Source: Anthostomella pinea (taxonomy: Eukaryota > Ascomycota > Sordariomycetes > Xylariales > Xylariaceae). From it: 64,000 bases of DNA. How positions within the stretch are numbered: position 1 is the first letter of the stretch; every line of letters starts with the position of its first letter. The notes beneath the pieces are model-generated. The model was not told the DNA's origin and ran no database searches. It was given only the letters and a program-made list of their open reading frames with translations. Positions 49,187-60,293 of this stretch are shown here, one piece after another. Made by a program: the position numbers and the translations under genes. The stretch lies in NCBI GenBank assembly GCA_963556695.1, contig CAUWAG010000004.1, positions 2,666,001 through 2,730,000 on the forward strand, in the 5' to 3' direction.

Positions 49187-49801
49187 GTTGCTGGACACAT
49201 TTGCGGAAATGGTATATCAAAAACGCCATGGGGTAGGGAAGGCAACCTCGTCCTTGTACATATCGCCTCCCATCACTCGCACATAGAGCAACGTTCTTGG
49301 GACGATGCATCACACACAACATGTAAAAACACTCTTCTGCGACAGATGCAAACACTCTTCATCTCAGGGCTCTATGATGCCAACTAGACGATATGTGGTG
49401 CCAAGAAGGCTATCTGAGGCCATGGTCAGGGCGTCAACTACTATTTTGGCTCTAATGGCAGGAAGCCCCGCAGGAAGGCTCTGCTTGAAACCAGGTATCA
49501 TGTGCGTGGACAGAGGATGATGTATCCAGATGAGGATAGGCAAGGTTCCCACGGATTCGTTCCATGGGAGGCTTCGCCTGTTCCCAAGGCGATCTACGCT
49601 AAGCATTGGTGAGTAGGGTGCCCGGCATGCCGATGTCAGATACACTGAAGCTCGTCAGTCACGAATACAGGGAAGAATATTGAGATTTTGTTGCATATTA
49701 AAGCGAAACCTCGGTAAGCAGTGGGCAAGTCAAGGCGTCAAGGGCTTCAACATTTTTATTATACATTTGTTCTTGTCATCATACAAGGCCCTACTACTTG
49801 T
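49187..49801. other. Convergent 3' interval
   Basis: No gene recognised between two genes pointing at each other. Confidence 0.5.
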
Positions 49802-50092
49802 TCATTTCTTCGGCTTCACAAGCCTGCTCTTCACAGGCTTCTTCAGCTTCACCTCTTCCTTCTCCGCAGCCCCTTCATTCTCATGCCGCCACTGGATGCC
49901 AGCCGGACTGTTCTCGAACCAACGGTTTGTCGCCACGCAGTCGTCGCAGCGGAAGGTGAAGTACGGGTGAGGCTGGCGATAGATGTCCAGAGGAGTCATG
50001 CCGCAGTCACACTCTTGGGTTTTGTAGAGCTCCCAGTCGTTTGTCGGGCCGTGGCCGAGACACCACTTGGGGAGGTAGACTTTGTTGCACAT
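49802..50092 (-). CDS. Small Cys-rich hypothetical protein
   Basis: A single exon of 96 residues. It begins MCNKVYLPKWCLGHGPTNDW and has six cysteines: 2, 11, 28, 30, 49 and 52 (CDC and CDDC). The order suggests a small zinc-binding fold. A Lys-rich tail ends VKLKKPVKSRLVKPKK. No signal peptide or membrane span. I do not recognise the family. The composition, a clean ATG and a compact frame make it likely to be real. Confidence 0.6.
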   Translation of the reverse strand: MCNKVYLPKWCLGHGPTNDWELYKTQECDCGMTPLDIYRQPHPYFTFRCDDCVATNRWFENSPAGIQWRHENEGAAEKEEVKLKKPVKSRLVKPKK

Positions 50093-50887
50093 TTTTGGCG
50101 ACTTTGGTTCCTAGCAAGATTGATAGGTGGCAACAACGTTAGGCAATAGTTTGGAAGGTTTAATGTGACCATTGTTGTCATCGAGGGGAGGACTGGTGAA
50201 TTGTATTATACTACTGCTGAGGGTCCAGAGGACAAAGCTATGTGTTAAATCTGATTCAACGACGTTCGCCTTTGTTCTACATCTCTAGAGACCCCATTCA
50301 TCTGAACTATCTCTTTCAGAAGACGGCTGGTTTCTTTGAAACTCAAAGAACTTGCTTGTTTCGATAATGGAACTTACCAGAGGGGCCCAACCATCATCGA
50401 GGTCGGTTAATGCTCGAGATATATGCGATTGCCTGGGACTTATGCCTAGACAGTTACCGCTTTGCTCCATCGAACAAGCCCGTCGATACCGCCTGCAGCT
50501 TTACTTCCTGTCAATTGAAACTGGTTTGTAAAATATGTTCAAATGTATGTGACATAGCCCCGTTTCTGTATTTCGGAGGAGCCTCAGATCTTATTATTCT
50601 AGATACTTCCCCGGAATGGCACCAGTATCTCACTACCGCGACAGGAACGTACCAGGGGTAACCCTGGTAACCACTTATGGAAGCATTCCAGTAGATCCCT
50701 GAGTGGACTAGAATTCATGTGAATATGCGTAGGCATCTTAGAGAATTGCTTAAGAGGTACCCTTTCTCATTACCTAGCTTGCTTGAAGCATCTCGTCTAT
50801 TCACAAGATACATAGCCCAAATCTTGACAAATCTTGGATGGGTCTATTGTTCCTGGAAGAAACCTCTTGCAGTCTGACCTTACCAAC
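50093..50887. other. Interval without a supported gene
   Basis: Nothing recognised on either strand. Confidence 0.5.
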
Positions 50888-52959
50888 CTAAACAGCCTCT
50901 TTGGTAGTCGCAGTGCCGCCCTTCTCGGATATTTCCATGTCTTCGTGGTGGATAACCTTCTCAACAGCTTCGGTCGCCTTGTGAGCTCTCTCATCGTCCT
51001 CGAACACTGTTCCGGACAATTAGCACTGGACCTAGATTCATTCGTCGTTTCAGAAGACCTACAGAAGGCGAGTTCCTCCAGAGTCCTCCCACTGGTCTCG
51101 GGCCAAAGCCACCATATCAGGGCAGCTTCGACGGCGATCCAGCAGCAGTAGACTATCAAAAACTTCCAGCCAATTCCGGTGTCGGGGTCCAGGCCGACCG
51201 GGTTGACGTTGGTGCCGAAGAACTACATTGCATAACGTATCAGCTGACGGAATACTCTCTGCGATATCGGCTGGCTTACCTGTGCAGCCTTTCCGAAGAA
51301 CTGGAAGACGGTAATACCGCGTGCTCTCATTGCGTAGGGGAACAGCTCGACGAGGAACGCTAGCGCAGTCAGCAAAGGGATTCTCTGATGCAGAATGAGC
51401 GACTCTTACTGTAGGTCAAGGCATTGAAGCCAATGTTGTAGCCAGGCTGATAGAAGTAGATCCAGAACAGGCAAAACTTCGCAGCAACATCCGAGCCAGT
51501 AGTGACGGCGACACCCGCACAGATGGTCCAAGCGACATAGGCAGTCAAGCACCAGAAGATAGCGACAAGGTACATAGTCCGGCGCCTGAACCTCCGGATG
51601 ATCAGTGCCGTGAATACAGCGCAGACGAGACCCCAGACTTGGTTCCCGATGTTGTACTTAGCCGCAAACTGAGGGTCGGTGAAGCCGACGAGAGCGAGGA
51701 TGTCGCCGAGGTAGTAGGAGATGACGACGTTTCCGGAGAGCTGCGAGAAGATACCGACGAGAGAGCCGATAAGAAGACGGCGTCGGTTCGCTGCTGTGCT
51801 GACCAGGTCCAGCCATGACTTCTTGGAGTGCTCCATCTCGATCGCGATGGTCGTCTTGATCTCGGCGTATTCTGCCCTGGCGAATTCCGAGTTCTCGTCT
51901 CCTTCGCCGTGGTACTTGATCAGGATTGCCAAGGCCTCTTCGTGGCGGTCTTTGCTGATGAGGAAGCGAGGGCTTTCGGGGAGGAAACTGGGAAGATCGC
52001 ATTAGCTAATCCGGGACCATCCACCCCCTTAAGCATTACTGGGTAGTCAAGTACGTACAAGATGAGGGCGACCTGAAGCAGGGACGGAGACATTTGCAGA
52101 AGGGAGGGTGTTCTATGGAAGCTTGTCAGTCCCTTTCCATATCGCATTAGTGAGCATAGGTAGGAAGACTACCTCCAGGACCTGGAGGTTGGGGAGTCAG
52201 CTGGATCAGTTTTCATGGACGTCACAGGAGCGTATGCCCGGAAGGGTACGCGTGAGTTGAACATACCAATCTGATGGAATCAGTTGCGTTCCATACGTAA
52301 CACCAGCTGCGGTAATGGACCCGATGAAGTAGGCCGCGTTGAATAGGGAAGTCAAGACGGCTCGCTCCTTGGGGTATGCAAGCTCTCCGATCAAACTCGA
52401 CCCAGCAACGATGGCGTAAGGAAGCCCGAACCCAACAATAAGTCGGGCAACGATATACATAGCCGCTGTGCAACAAGTCAGTGTACTGTGTTGTGCAAGA
52501 CGCCGAAGGCCAGGTCCAGCTTACCGTTCTGTGCGAACCCCTGGAGGATAGAGCCGATGATCATGATTACACTCCCGACCATCACGCACCACCTTCGTCC
52601 CAGGTTGTCGTTAATGAGCGGAATGAAAGGAAGACCGATACAGGCACCCAGTGGTAGCGCTGAGGCCAAAATGCCCTTATAGCCACCTGTTGGGTGTCCG
52701 AAGTCTGTAAACACGCGTGCGATTAGCTCTTGTCCTGACGGGGCCCAACTGGCCATAATTACATACAATTAGTCCATGCGGGTACCAATTGCACGGCGTT
52801 GATGATCTGAGAGTCGAATCCGGATGTCATTTCGATGCCCATAAGGCAAGGGAACAGCATGAAGTACAGATATCGGAGGTGCTTCTTCTGGTACCAGGGG
52901 ACCTTATCGTCCATCGCCATGCGATGGACGATATTGTCCGTATCAACTACACCGACCAT
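50888..52959 (-). CDS. MFS sugar transporter (lactose/hexose permease type)
   Basis: Nine exons, 52959-52767, 52704-52525, 52465-52267, 52181-52173 (9 nt), 52112-52059, 51987-51410, 51359-51280, 51222-51063 and 51006-50888, join in frame to 523 residues, the usual length for the family. Signatures include FDSQIINAVQ in span 1, NDNLGRRWCVMVG, PESPRFLISK after span 6, the RRFRRRTMYL loop and PETSGRTLEEL after span 12. The 9-nt exon supplies only WSWR between SDW and TPSLLQ. These plasma-membrane proton symporters take up sugars; the closest types carry lactose, cellobiose or hexoses, and the substrate cannot be fixed here. Expression of such genes is commonly under carbon repression. Confidence 0.92.
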
Positions 52960-54422
52960 ATTGAAGAAGTGACAGTGGTACTAGCTAGAGTCTGGAGAAT
53001 AGATCGTGAGAAGGCCAATTCCGGTGAGAAGGTCCAGCTCTGGTCAAGGCGAGCTGTCCTGATCAGCTGGCTGGCTCTTTCATATACGTGGAATGCTCCC
53101 CAACGGCCCGATAACTCGGAGCGGGTAATAAGGCTATATCGAATCCTACTTGAAGTTGAGCAAATGGCAAGCATCGCCAAGAATCGCTTAAAATTCGTCT
53201 ACGGGCATTTTCCCATTTAGCCGGCAAGCCTGATCTGGGGATCCTGGGGGTAATGTGGCATCGTGGGCCGCTCTACAACCAACACGGGTCATGCACGTCA
53301 ATTACTGTGCAATTTGGAAGCAGGCTTACCATTGGTTGATCATCTCCATGCCTTGCTCTGATTGAAGCACGCGTCGAGGCGGGAAGAGACTTCATGAATC
53401 CCGGGGTCCTGCCCATTGTCACCTCAACCCCAGCATTGTTCTCATTCGTGACCTTATCGGGCATACGGTCCTGTGATTCTGAGACCATACGACTTCGGCA
53501 TGCCAAGGCTATAGCTACGACGGTCCCCAGACCACGGATCACTCCCTCGCCTGAGACCTCAGCCAGACATGCCCCCTCATCGCTGTGAGGCTTCTGATTC
53601 CGGGCCAAAGGATAGCAATGCCAACAAATTATGTCCTTCCTAGACGTCCATAATAATCCATGGGTGACAATCGGTTGATCGCGGAGAACTTGCAGTTGCT
53701 CAAGGCATTGAGTACCAGCCCATGTTCTCCTCCAAACTGTCTAGAAGAAGGCTTCACGACCACTCTGGGGCAAATTCGAAATATCGGCCTCAACCTTCCT
53801 CGACTCATAGCTAGCACGAGCGACAGAAAAACGCAAGGCGAGTCTGGCTGTATCTCAGAAGATCGACGGATCAGTCAAAAGCATAATGTGAGTCCCTGAA
53901 TCTCGCACTTGTTTAGGATGAATGATGAGTAGGCAAGGTAAGCAAGCAAGCAAGCAGTGCACAGGGCCTTGTCCGTAAGTAAGCAAGTGTACCGCAAAGC
54001 ATTCAACCACTCAGCCCACCAACAAGGTAAGTTGGTTGAGCTTTACCCTTCAGTTGGTTGTTAACTCCCTGGCAGATGTTCCCTTGTTAGAACGGCTCAG
54101 AGCTGGCGATGGTTGCTGTTAACTGGAGTCTTTGTAGGGAAGGCCACGATGTTTGTTTAGAGAGGAAGAATACCGGGCCAAACAGGGGGAAAAGGGGCTT
54201 TTCAGTGTCTGGATGGAACTGACGACCTTCTCATTTCCAAACGTTGGATCCTGCTAGATTACTATGGAACCAACGACCATCTATGAAAGTGCGAATGCTA
54301 ACATCTTGACCTTGGGGAGAACAGTCGGTTTTGCGAGATGGTGGTCTATGGTAGCATTATGAAGTATTCCGCGGCGATCATACAAAAGGTCGTCAATTTC
54401 TCCACAAGCTCAGGCCGATGCG
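52960..54422. other. Interval without a supported gene
   Basis: Open stretches at 52960-53220 and 53390-53590 lack motifs. A short (AAGC)n tract lies near 53940. Confidence 0.5.
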
Positions 54423-55235
54423 TCACATGCCGAAAGGTCGTGGATCAATCCTCGCACGCCTCTCAAAGGTTTCTTCTTTCTGCTTGGAATGAAACATCTT
54501 TCTCTTTAGATTCTTCCCGAAGAAAAGGACGGTGTTGCCGCCCCACATCTCGAAGACCTGGTGCCCGGGCAAGGCTTTCAGAGGCTTATAGAAGTCTTTT
54601 TCTCGAAAGGGGCCGAGCCATAGATGGTGGCACGATCGGACACTGGGGATCCTGTCTCGATCATAGGTGTGCGTGGTATTCTTGGACGACTGTCGCACCG
54701 CATACTCTTGTTGGTCGTCGCTCAGCTCCCATGTTCCACCTGTGCCCAAATCCACTTCCATGATGTGCTTGATCTGCCCACAGTGCTCGACGGCCAGCGG
54801 AGGCGTGCAGATCCGTGGAAACGGAGCAGAGCGCGAGTCCCAGATGAAGGTGTTGCAGTTTAACACGAAGATGTCGTGCGTTGGACTGACTCGGACGACT
54901 CCCTGTGAGCGGGAAGCGTGGAAATAGCCTGCGTACCCAATAACTCCTTCGATGGATATCAAGTCGTCGTCGCATGACTCCGTGTTGCTTCCGACTAAAC
55001 CACCTTCGGTATCAACGTCGTAGTGGAATGAGACAGGCAGTGCGACGGGGTAGAGAGTCAGCGCGACATCACGGCTCTCTTTGTTGATATCAAACATCGA
55101 TTTCTCCATATGGCTGGTCATCAGCACCTGATAGTGTTCGTCGAGGGGAATCAGGCGCCTTCGGTTCGCTGCGAGTATTGCTACTCGCCAGATCTTCAAC
55201 CGAAGCTCAAGCCGCAGCTGAGGAAATTGTGCCAT
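54423..55235 (-). CDS. 2EXR-like domain protein, hypothetical
   Basis: A single exon of 270 residues from the ATG at 55235 (an upstream in-frame ATG at 55340 would add 35). It starts MAQFPQLRLELRLKIWRVAI, the hydrophobic F..L..ELR..IW pattern of the fungal 2EXR (F-box-like) family, then RRLIPLDEH, a KESRDVALTLYPVALP segment and NPTHD-like VSPTHDIFVLNCNTFIW. The C-terminal part has a Trp/Phe-rich block (LWLGPFREKDFYKPL). These proteins are abundant in ascomycetes, mostly lineage-variable and of unknown function. No signal peptide. Confidence 0.75.
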   Translation of the reverse strand: MAQFPQLRLELRLKIWRVAILAANRRRLIPLDEHYQVLMTSHMEKSMFDINKESRDVALTLYPVALPVSFHYDVDTEGGLVGSNTESCDDDLISIEGVIGYAGYFHASRSQGVVRVSPTHDIFVLNCNTFIWDSRSAPFPRICTPPLAVEHCGQIKHIMEVDLGTGGTWELSDDQQEYAVRQSSKNTTHTYDRDRIPSVRSCHHLWLGPFREKDFYKPLKALPGHQVFEMWGGNTVLFFGKNLKRKMFHSKQKEETFERRARIDPRPFGM

Positions 55236-55877
55236 GATGGAAGTTCCTGTTGCGGGCTTGTCTAGAGGTGGTATGAAATCGAGAAACGAACCACCATTTA
55301 TTATATACTGATATCTGACGTTCTTATACCGGACAGCCAAACAGCGGGTCTCGTTGGCTTTTCATTATGGCCGTTTCAACCTTAGACGGCGCGAAAGAGG
55401 ACTTGAGACTCATTCCAAGGCATAACATGGTATCACGACTGTACCAGAAGATGTTCGAGGCTTTTGGAGGGAGTCTGTTCCGTCTTTTGTAATCTCTGAC
55501 GATGGCAGAAGCACGTGTATCATTGACACTTTGGAGAATTTCTTATTGTACCTGCAGCTTCCACCGATAGCAGTAGCTGAGACTGATCGACAGGTTTGAT
55601 GGAAGATGTAAATCTCTTGCGAAGTTCAAGATGCCGGTGTGTATGAGTTTCACTCACACTCAACTGATCTGGCAATGGGCAGAGTCGCAGACTTACATAT
55701 GAGAAGCATCAACGCAAATTATTCCCATATCGGCCGGATAGCTCAGGAGTAAGAGCATCTCATGAAACCCGAGATGGCGATCCTGGTAATTCAAAGAAGT
55801 TGTCAATGCCGAATCAAGTATGCAGACCGTTATACATGTATTCTCCTGTCTCATTGGTCTATTGCTGAGAAACTAGC
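55236..55877. other. Interval without a supported gene
   Basis: Nothing recognised beyond the promoter side of the 2EXR-like gene. Confidence 0.5.
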
Positions 55878-57065
55878 CTATTCACTAAGCAACTTCATCG
55901 TGTCCCCAAGCTCTCCGTCATCCCATGCTTCGATCTTCTTCTCGGAAAATGCCCCCTTCAAGTCTCCAATACAGTCCTCGACAAACACCTTGGAAGCAGG
56001 GTTCGCACCGTCCCAATGCGGTAGCGTATGCCCCTGTCCTTTATAGACCTTGATCTTGCTCTGTGTGCCAGCCGCCTTCAGCTTGTCGTAGTATGCAATC
56101 CCTTCCGCGACCAACGGGTCAACGCCCGCACAACGTATAGACGCCGGCGCCAGGTTGGCGTGCGATTCGGCCAGAATAGGGGAAGCGCGGAAGTCCTTTA
56201 CCTTCTCCTCTCGGCCCTCGTCCGTTCCCAGCCATAGATTGTAGAACCAGCTCAGCCTCACCAGAGGCAGCATTGGAGCGTGTTCCAGACGGACGTAACT
56301 ATGGTACGGATTCGGCCCCCACGAGACCGACGGGGGGACGAAACGCGCGTCGACCAGAGGCACCATGAGCAGCTGGAGAACCAGCGGCCGCGTGGGCTTG
56401 TCTCGGGCAAGTATGGACAGCACAGCCGCGATACATCCACCAGCAGACAGTCCGCTCACCGCGACCCTCCATGGGTCGATGTTGTACTTCTCGGCCCACT
56501 TGAAGACCCATTGCAGCGCTTCCCAGCTGTCCAAGACGGGCGTCGGATGCGGGTAATCAGGGGCTGTGCGGTAGTCGACGTTGACCACGATACAGCCCAC
56601 TCTTTGGCATAGTTGCCGGCAGAGAACTTCGTCGTCCTTCAAGCCTCCGAGCACGAACCCGCCGCCGTGGAAGTTGACCAGCGTCGGTAGCCCATCGTCA
56701 TTCTTGAGGCCGCCGCTGGCTATAGCGTCTGGCGTGGGCACATACACTTGCACCTGGATCTTGCCTGGTGGACTCCAGACAGTGACTGGATAGATCTCGT
56801 TGCTGGCTACCTCCGGGGACGTGCTGGCGACCTCGTGGGTGGGAAAGGTGTACTTCTGCGGGTCCTTGATATACTCCTCGTATGGTACTTGGTCCGCTCG
56901 GAGTTTGGGAGCTAAGGACCTGTAAGCATCCGGACGGCCCGCATCTCGAAGTCATCATGGCTTACCCTGGTATTGAGTGTAGATTTCAGCGTAGGTTGGA
57001 TCCACCAGACCGACCACCGACGGGTGGAGCGGGTTCACGAGGTCTGCTGCATCGTGGGAATCCAT
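55878..57065 (-). CDS. Alpha/beta hydrolase, HSL type
   Basis: Exons 57065-56966 and 56911-55878, joined across a 54-nt intron with CTTAG acceptor, give 377 residues. The HSL-family oxyanion motif HGGGF is at 115-119, the nucleophile elbow GLSAGG has Ser189, and the likely acid and base are Asp298 (GVDPLVAEG) and His328 (GQGHTLPHWD). The N-terminus (MDSHDAADLVNPLHPSVVGL) has no signal peptide, so a cytosolic esterase or amidase is likely. It sits on the same strand as, and downstream of, the IDO gene, about 1 kb away. A role in hydrolysing N-formylkynurenine is conceivable but unproven. Confidence 0.9.
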
Positions 57066-58086
57066 GGCTGGTGAGCTGTGCTAAGCTGGCTTCGTCAAGT
57101 TGTCGATGAGAGCAAGAAGCGTCTATAGTAAGATGGTTCTGTCAAGTTATCGATGAAAGTAAGTGGCGTTTATACTACTTCTTGGGGTTGTTGTTGTTGT
57201 TGTTGTTGTTGTTGAAGGGATGAACTTCCAGGGATGACGGGCTTAGGTTGAACACCTAGAGGTAGTTAGCTGAGACGGGAGTTTGTACAACTAGGAGGCA
57301 AGTGCAGTTGCCCTCGATATGAATCACAAGTCGTAAGGTACGAGTATATGAACCTTAAGTCTTTTGCACTGCGAGGCCGGCACGTCAACAGAGTTTCCGG
57401 GTCGGCGGTGCCTGCTTCTCTCCAGTCCGATCCACTCACACAGTCTACGTGTAGCGGAGTCTCCTATCACCACCTGCTTCCGTGGGGGGTCAACTAGCAG
57501 TAGCAGCGCAGCCCCACGTCGGATGATGGATGCATGGACACGCATAATGACCCCAGGTCTGGACGGTATCGTCATGTCGTACTCGACGAATGTCAAGACG
57601 TGCTTGCCACAGATAAGGGATATCAAATGGAAGGTCATAAGGGCGCCCACTGCCGGCATCGGGATGTATACCCTGATCACGCATCACACCCCTTTCCGAA
57701 TCTTCAATGTGCGTATCCGGCACGATGACAGAGCGTGGGGAGTGGTGGAGACAGGTCGCTCCGCTCTGAAGGGATGCCCGTGGAGCTACTTAGAGGTCAC
57801 TTAGGAAGACATAATTGATAGTATTGGAAGATTATGATGGAGTAACAACGTAAAGGCACAGGTTTTGACTCGATCACGGACCGCGAATGCCTCTGAAGTT
57901 GTTGTTGTAGGAAGAAGGTTGGGGTGTGGGCCCATTGGCCTGCAGAACCACTCATGCCCGTGGAGCTGACCGTGTACGCATCAAGACGACATCGCTCTTT
58001 CCACATCCTTTGTGCGCACGCACAAGAATCATTATCAGTTGCAGCTAGAGCTCCAACGCTACCCCCCTGAAATAAACTTGAGTCTC
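57066..58086. other. Interval between hydrolase and IDO genes
   Basis: No supported gene; a (GTT)n tract lies in the hydrolase promoter. Confidence 0.5.
57187..57214. repeat. (GTT)n microsatellite
   Basis: About nine GTT units, roughly 120 bp upstream of the hydrolase start codon. Confidence 0.95.
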
Positions 58087-59619
58087 TCAATCAGATCCAA
58101 CACCGCGCTCCTGACAATACTTGTCCACCTCCTTTCGCAGCGTCAGCCTCTGTCGCTCGACAAGATCCATGATATCCCGACACCCAGCACCGAGATCCAT
58201 CGGCCCAGCCCGGCCACCGACGCCCTCGTAAATCTCCGTCATCTCCTCCATGACGGCCTGCAGCTGGTTGGGCAGCCAGGTGACGATGGGACTGCCTCCC
58301 GTGGCGGTCGGGTGAGACGTCTGCTTGAGGATATACTCCCTCGCGAAGCACCAGTGCCGCCATCGGAAATCGCGCACCTGGTTCAGGAGCTCGAGCCACA
58401 GGAGTCGTGACTCCTTCACCAGCTGCATCTCCTCCTCGGACACAGTACCCGCCCTCGCGTCTACGTCAACCGCAAGCGCGAAGTCTCTCAGCCCCAACTC
58501 CAAAGAAGCCTTCTTGACCTCGACGAGGAACTGCCGGTGGTTACTCGGGCGGTACTCGCGGAAATCCCGCAGGATTTCTGTAAGGGGCGTGTCCGGCATC
58601 GTGATCTGCAGGAAGTTGTCCAGCAGCGGGATCATGGAGTCGTTGGCGCCGCTCTCTCCGCGGAAGTTGAGTGGTTGGCCGTCGTTGATGTCCTCATATA
58701 CCACGCCGTGGGGGAACATGGACTGCGACGTGATGCCGAAGATGAAGGTGCGGAAGCTGGTGTAGGACCGCGGCTTCGACTTGGTCCACATGCCCTCCAT
58801 GACGTCGTTGACGCGGCGCGCGGCGGCGAGGATGGTCTGCAGGCCTGCATTGAGAGACGCGCGCCCGGCGATGGTGTTGTTTTTCGTGTTGTCGGCGAGG
58901 GCAGACAGGCTCGCCATGGCGCCGTCTACGAGCCCGCCTGAGTTCTTGACCATTTCGACGTGCACCAGCACGAACCCGGCCTCCGATGAAGAAGGATCGA
59001 GGCCGTGCTCGAAGGCGCGGATGAGGCGCAGATTGAAGTAGTCCATCCCGCCATCGGGATCATGGAGACGGTAATTGAAGAGAGCATATGAGCCGGCATA
59101 CTCCATGAAGGGCTTGAATCCACATCTGAGAACTGTCAGGGACGGATGCTTCAGATGTATGGTGACGAGCACTTACAGTTCAGCACAACGAACAATGGGA
59201 CGAGACAGCTGAGCCGGCAAGAAAGCTTTACCAAGCCCGTACGGTTCGCCCTTGATGAATCTCATATGGCACGGCTCCAGCAGGAAGGCCGAAGCGAGAA
59301 AGGAGTAGTCGCGGTACAGGGCGTTCATCATGGGCAGGTCATCGCAGTACTTCTCGACCTGTTCAGTCAGGTCGGGAAGCTCTTGCAGCACGGCGTCGCC
59401 CAGCTGTCCTGTAGCGAGGAGGCCTGGCTCGCCCGACAGGGTCTGGACGGGCATGGCCTGTAGGAGCGTCTCGACAGCATCGAACTCTGGTGGAAGGGTG
59501 ACGATGGGGTTCATGCGCGGCAGGAAGCCCCGCGTCGCCGACACCATGAAGGCCGGGAGGGAGACATTGTCCGGCTTGGTGTCCTGGAGGACCTCGAAGG
59601 ACGAGTTGGGGATTAGCAT
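58087..59619 (-). CDS. Indoleamine 2,3-dioxygenase family protein
   Basis: Exons 59619-59177 and 59125-58087 join across a 51-nt intron to 493 residues. IDO is a heme enzyme that opens the indole ring of tryptophan to N-formylkynurenine, the first step of the kynurenine route to NAD. Visible signatures are FLPRMNPIVTLPPEF and DYSFLASAFLLEPCHMRF in exon 1, then YTSFRTFIFG (269-278), FRWRHWCFAREYI with the probable heme-ligand His405, and PTATGGSPIVTWLPNQL. The start was set at MLIPNSSFEV; an upstream in-frame ATG at 59691 is less likely. Filamentous fungi often have several IDO paralogues (alpha, beta, gamma) of different activity; which one this is cannot be decided here. Confidence 0.93.
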
Positions 59620-60293
59620 GATGGGCAAGGGAGGGGAGACTGAGTACTGTCTTGATGAATATCTGGATTTGCGGTTGCTATGAACTTTCATGTGATTCCG
59701 CTTGTCTGATTATTTTAGAGTCAAGATTCGAACCGGTGGGCTCGGGTGCTGGGTTCTGGTAATATACTTCGTGGCCGGAACAGTTCCGGCCTCATCCACC
59801 ACCAGAGGGATCGGGCTAGGTGGCGTTTGCTATGATAAGCACCCGACGCCGTCCGTCCCTCGGTGAGACCACGCCAATGAACATGCCTTAAGGTTCTATC
59901 TGCTATCATGGAACTAGTACTCGTCTCACATGCTGCCAACTCTTCCACCGCCGAAACGCGGCTTCCATGGCACGTTCGTCGTGATCTCGATATGCCGGAT
60001 AGGGGCTTTCGAGCATCATACTTGTCATGTGCTGGGAATGTTGGGTTACTTTTGGTAATTATATAAAGATTCAATGGTTTCAATATTTAAACATCCCCTT
60101 GATTTTCAGCGTGGTACAGCAGGGTGTTAATCTGTGTCATCCGGGACACACGATGAGGTGGGTTGGGTAGGGGACCCCGCCCAAGCCGCCGTGCGCCGGT
60201 CGTGGCCGGAAAAGATTCCGGCCTCTGGCACGTGAACGCTTCTGCCGGACCGGACCTAGCTCAAGCGTGGACTCGTTCTGAGCACGTTTGATA
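59620..60293. other. Interval upstream of IDO, with two related palindromes
   Basis: No gene. GGCCGGAAC-A-GTTCCGGCC (59773-59791) and GGCCGGAA-4-TTCCGGCC (60204-60223) are two palindromes sharing CGTGGCCGGAA and TTCCGGCCTC. Confidence 0.6.

Noticed and set aside
52789..53220. Plus-strand frame of 143 codons
   Set aside because: Its first half is antisense to the first exon of the sugar transporter and the rest has no recognisable feature.
59715..59790. Possible minus-strand tRNA around GGTTCGAATC
   Set aside because: Only the B-box-like word is present; no A box or cloverleaf.
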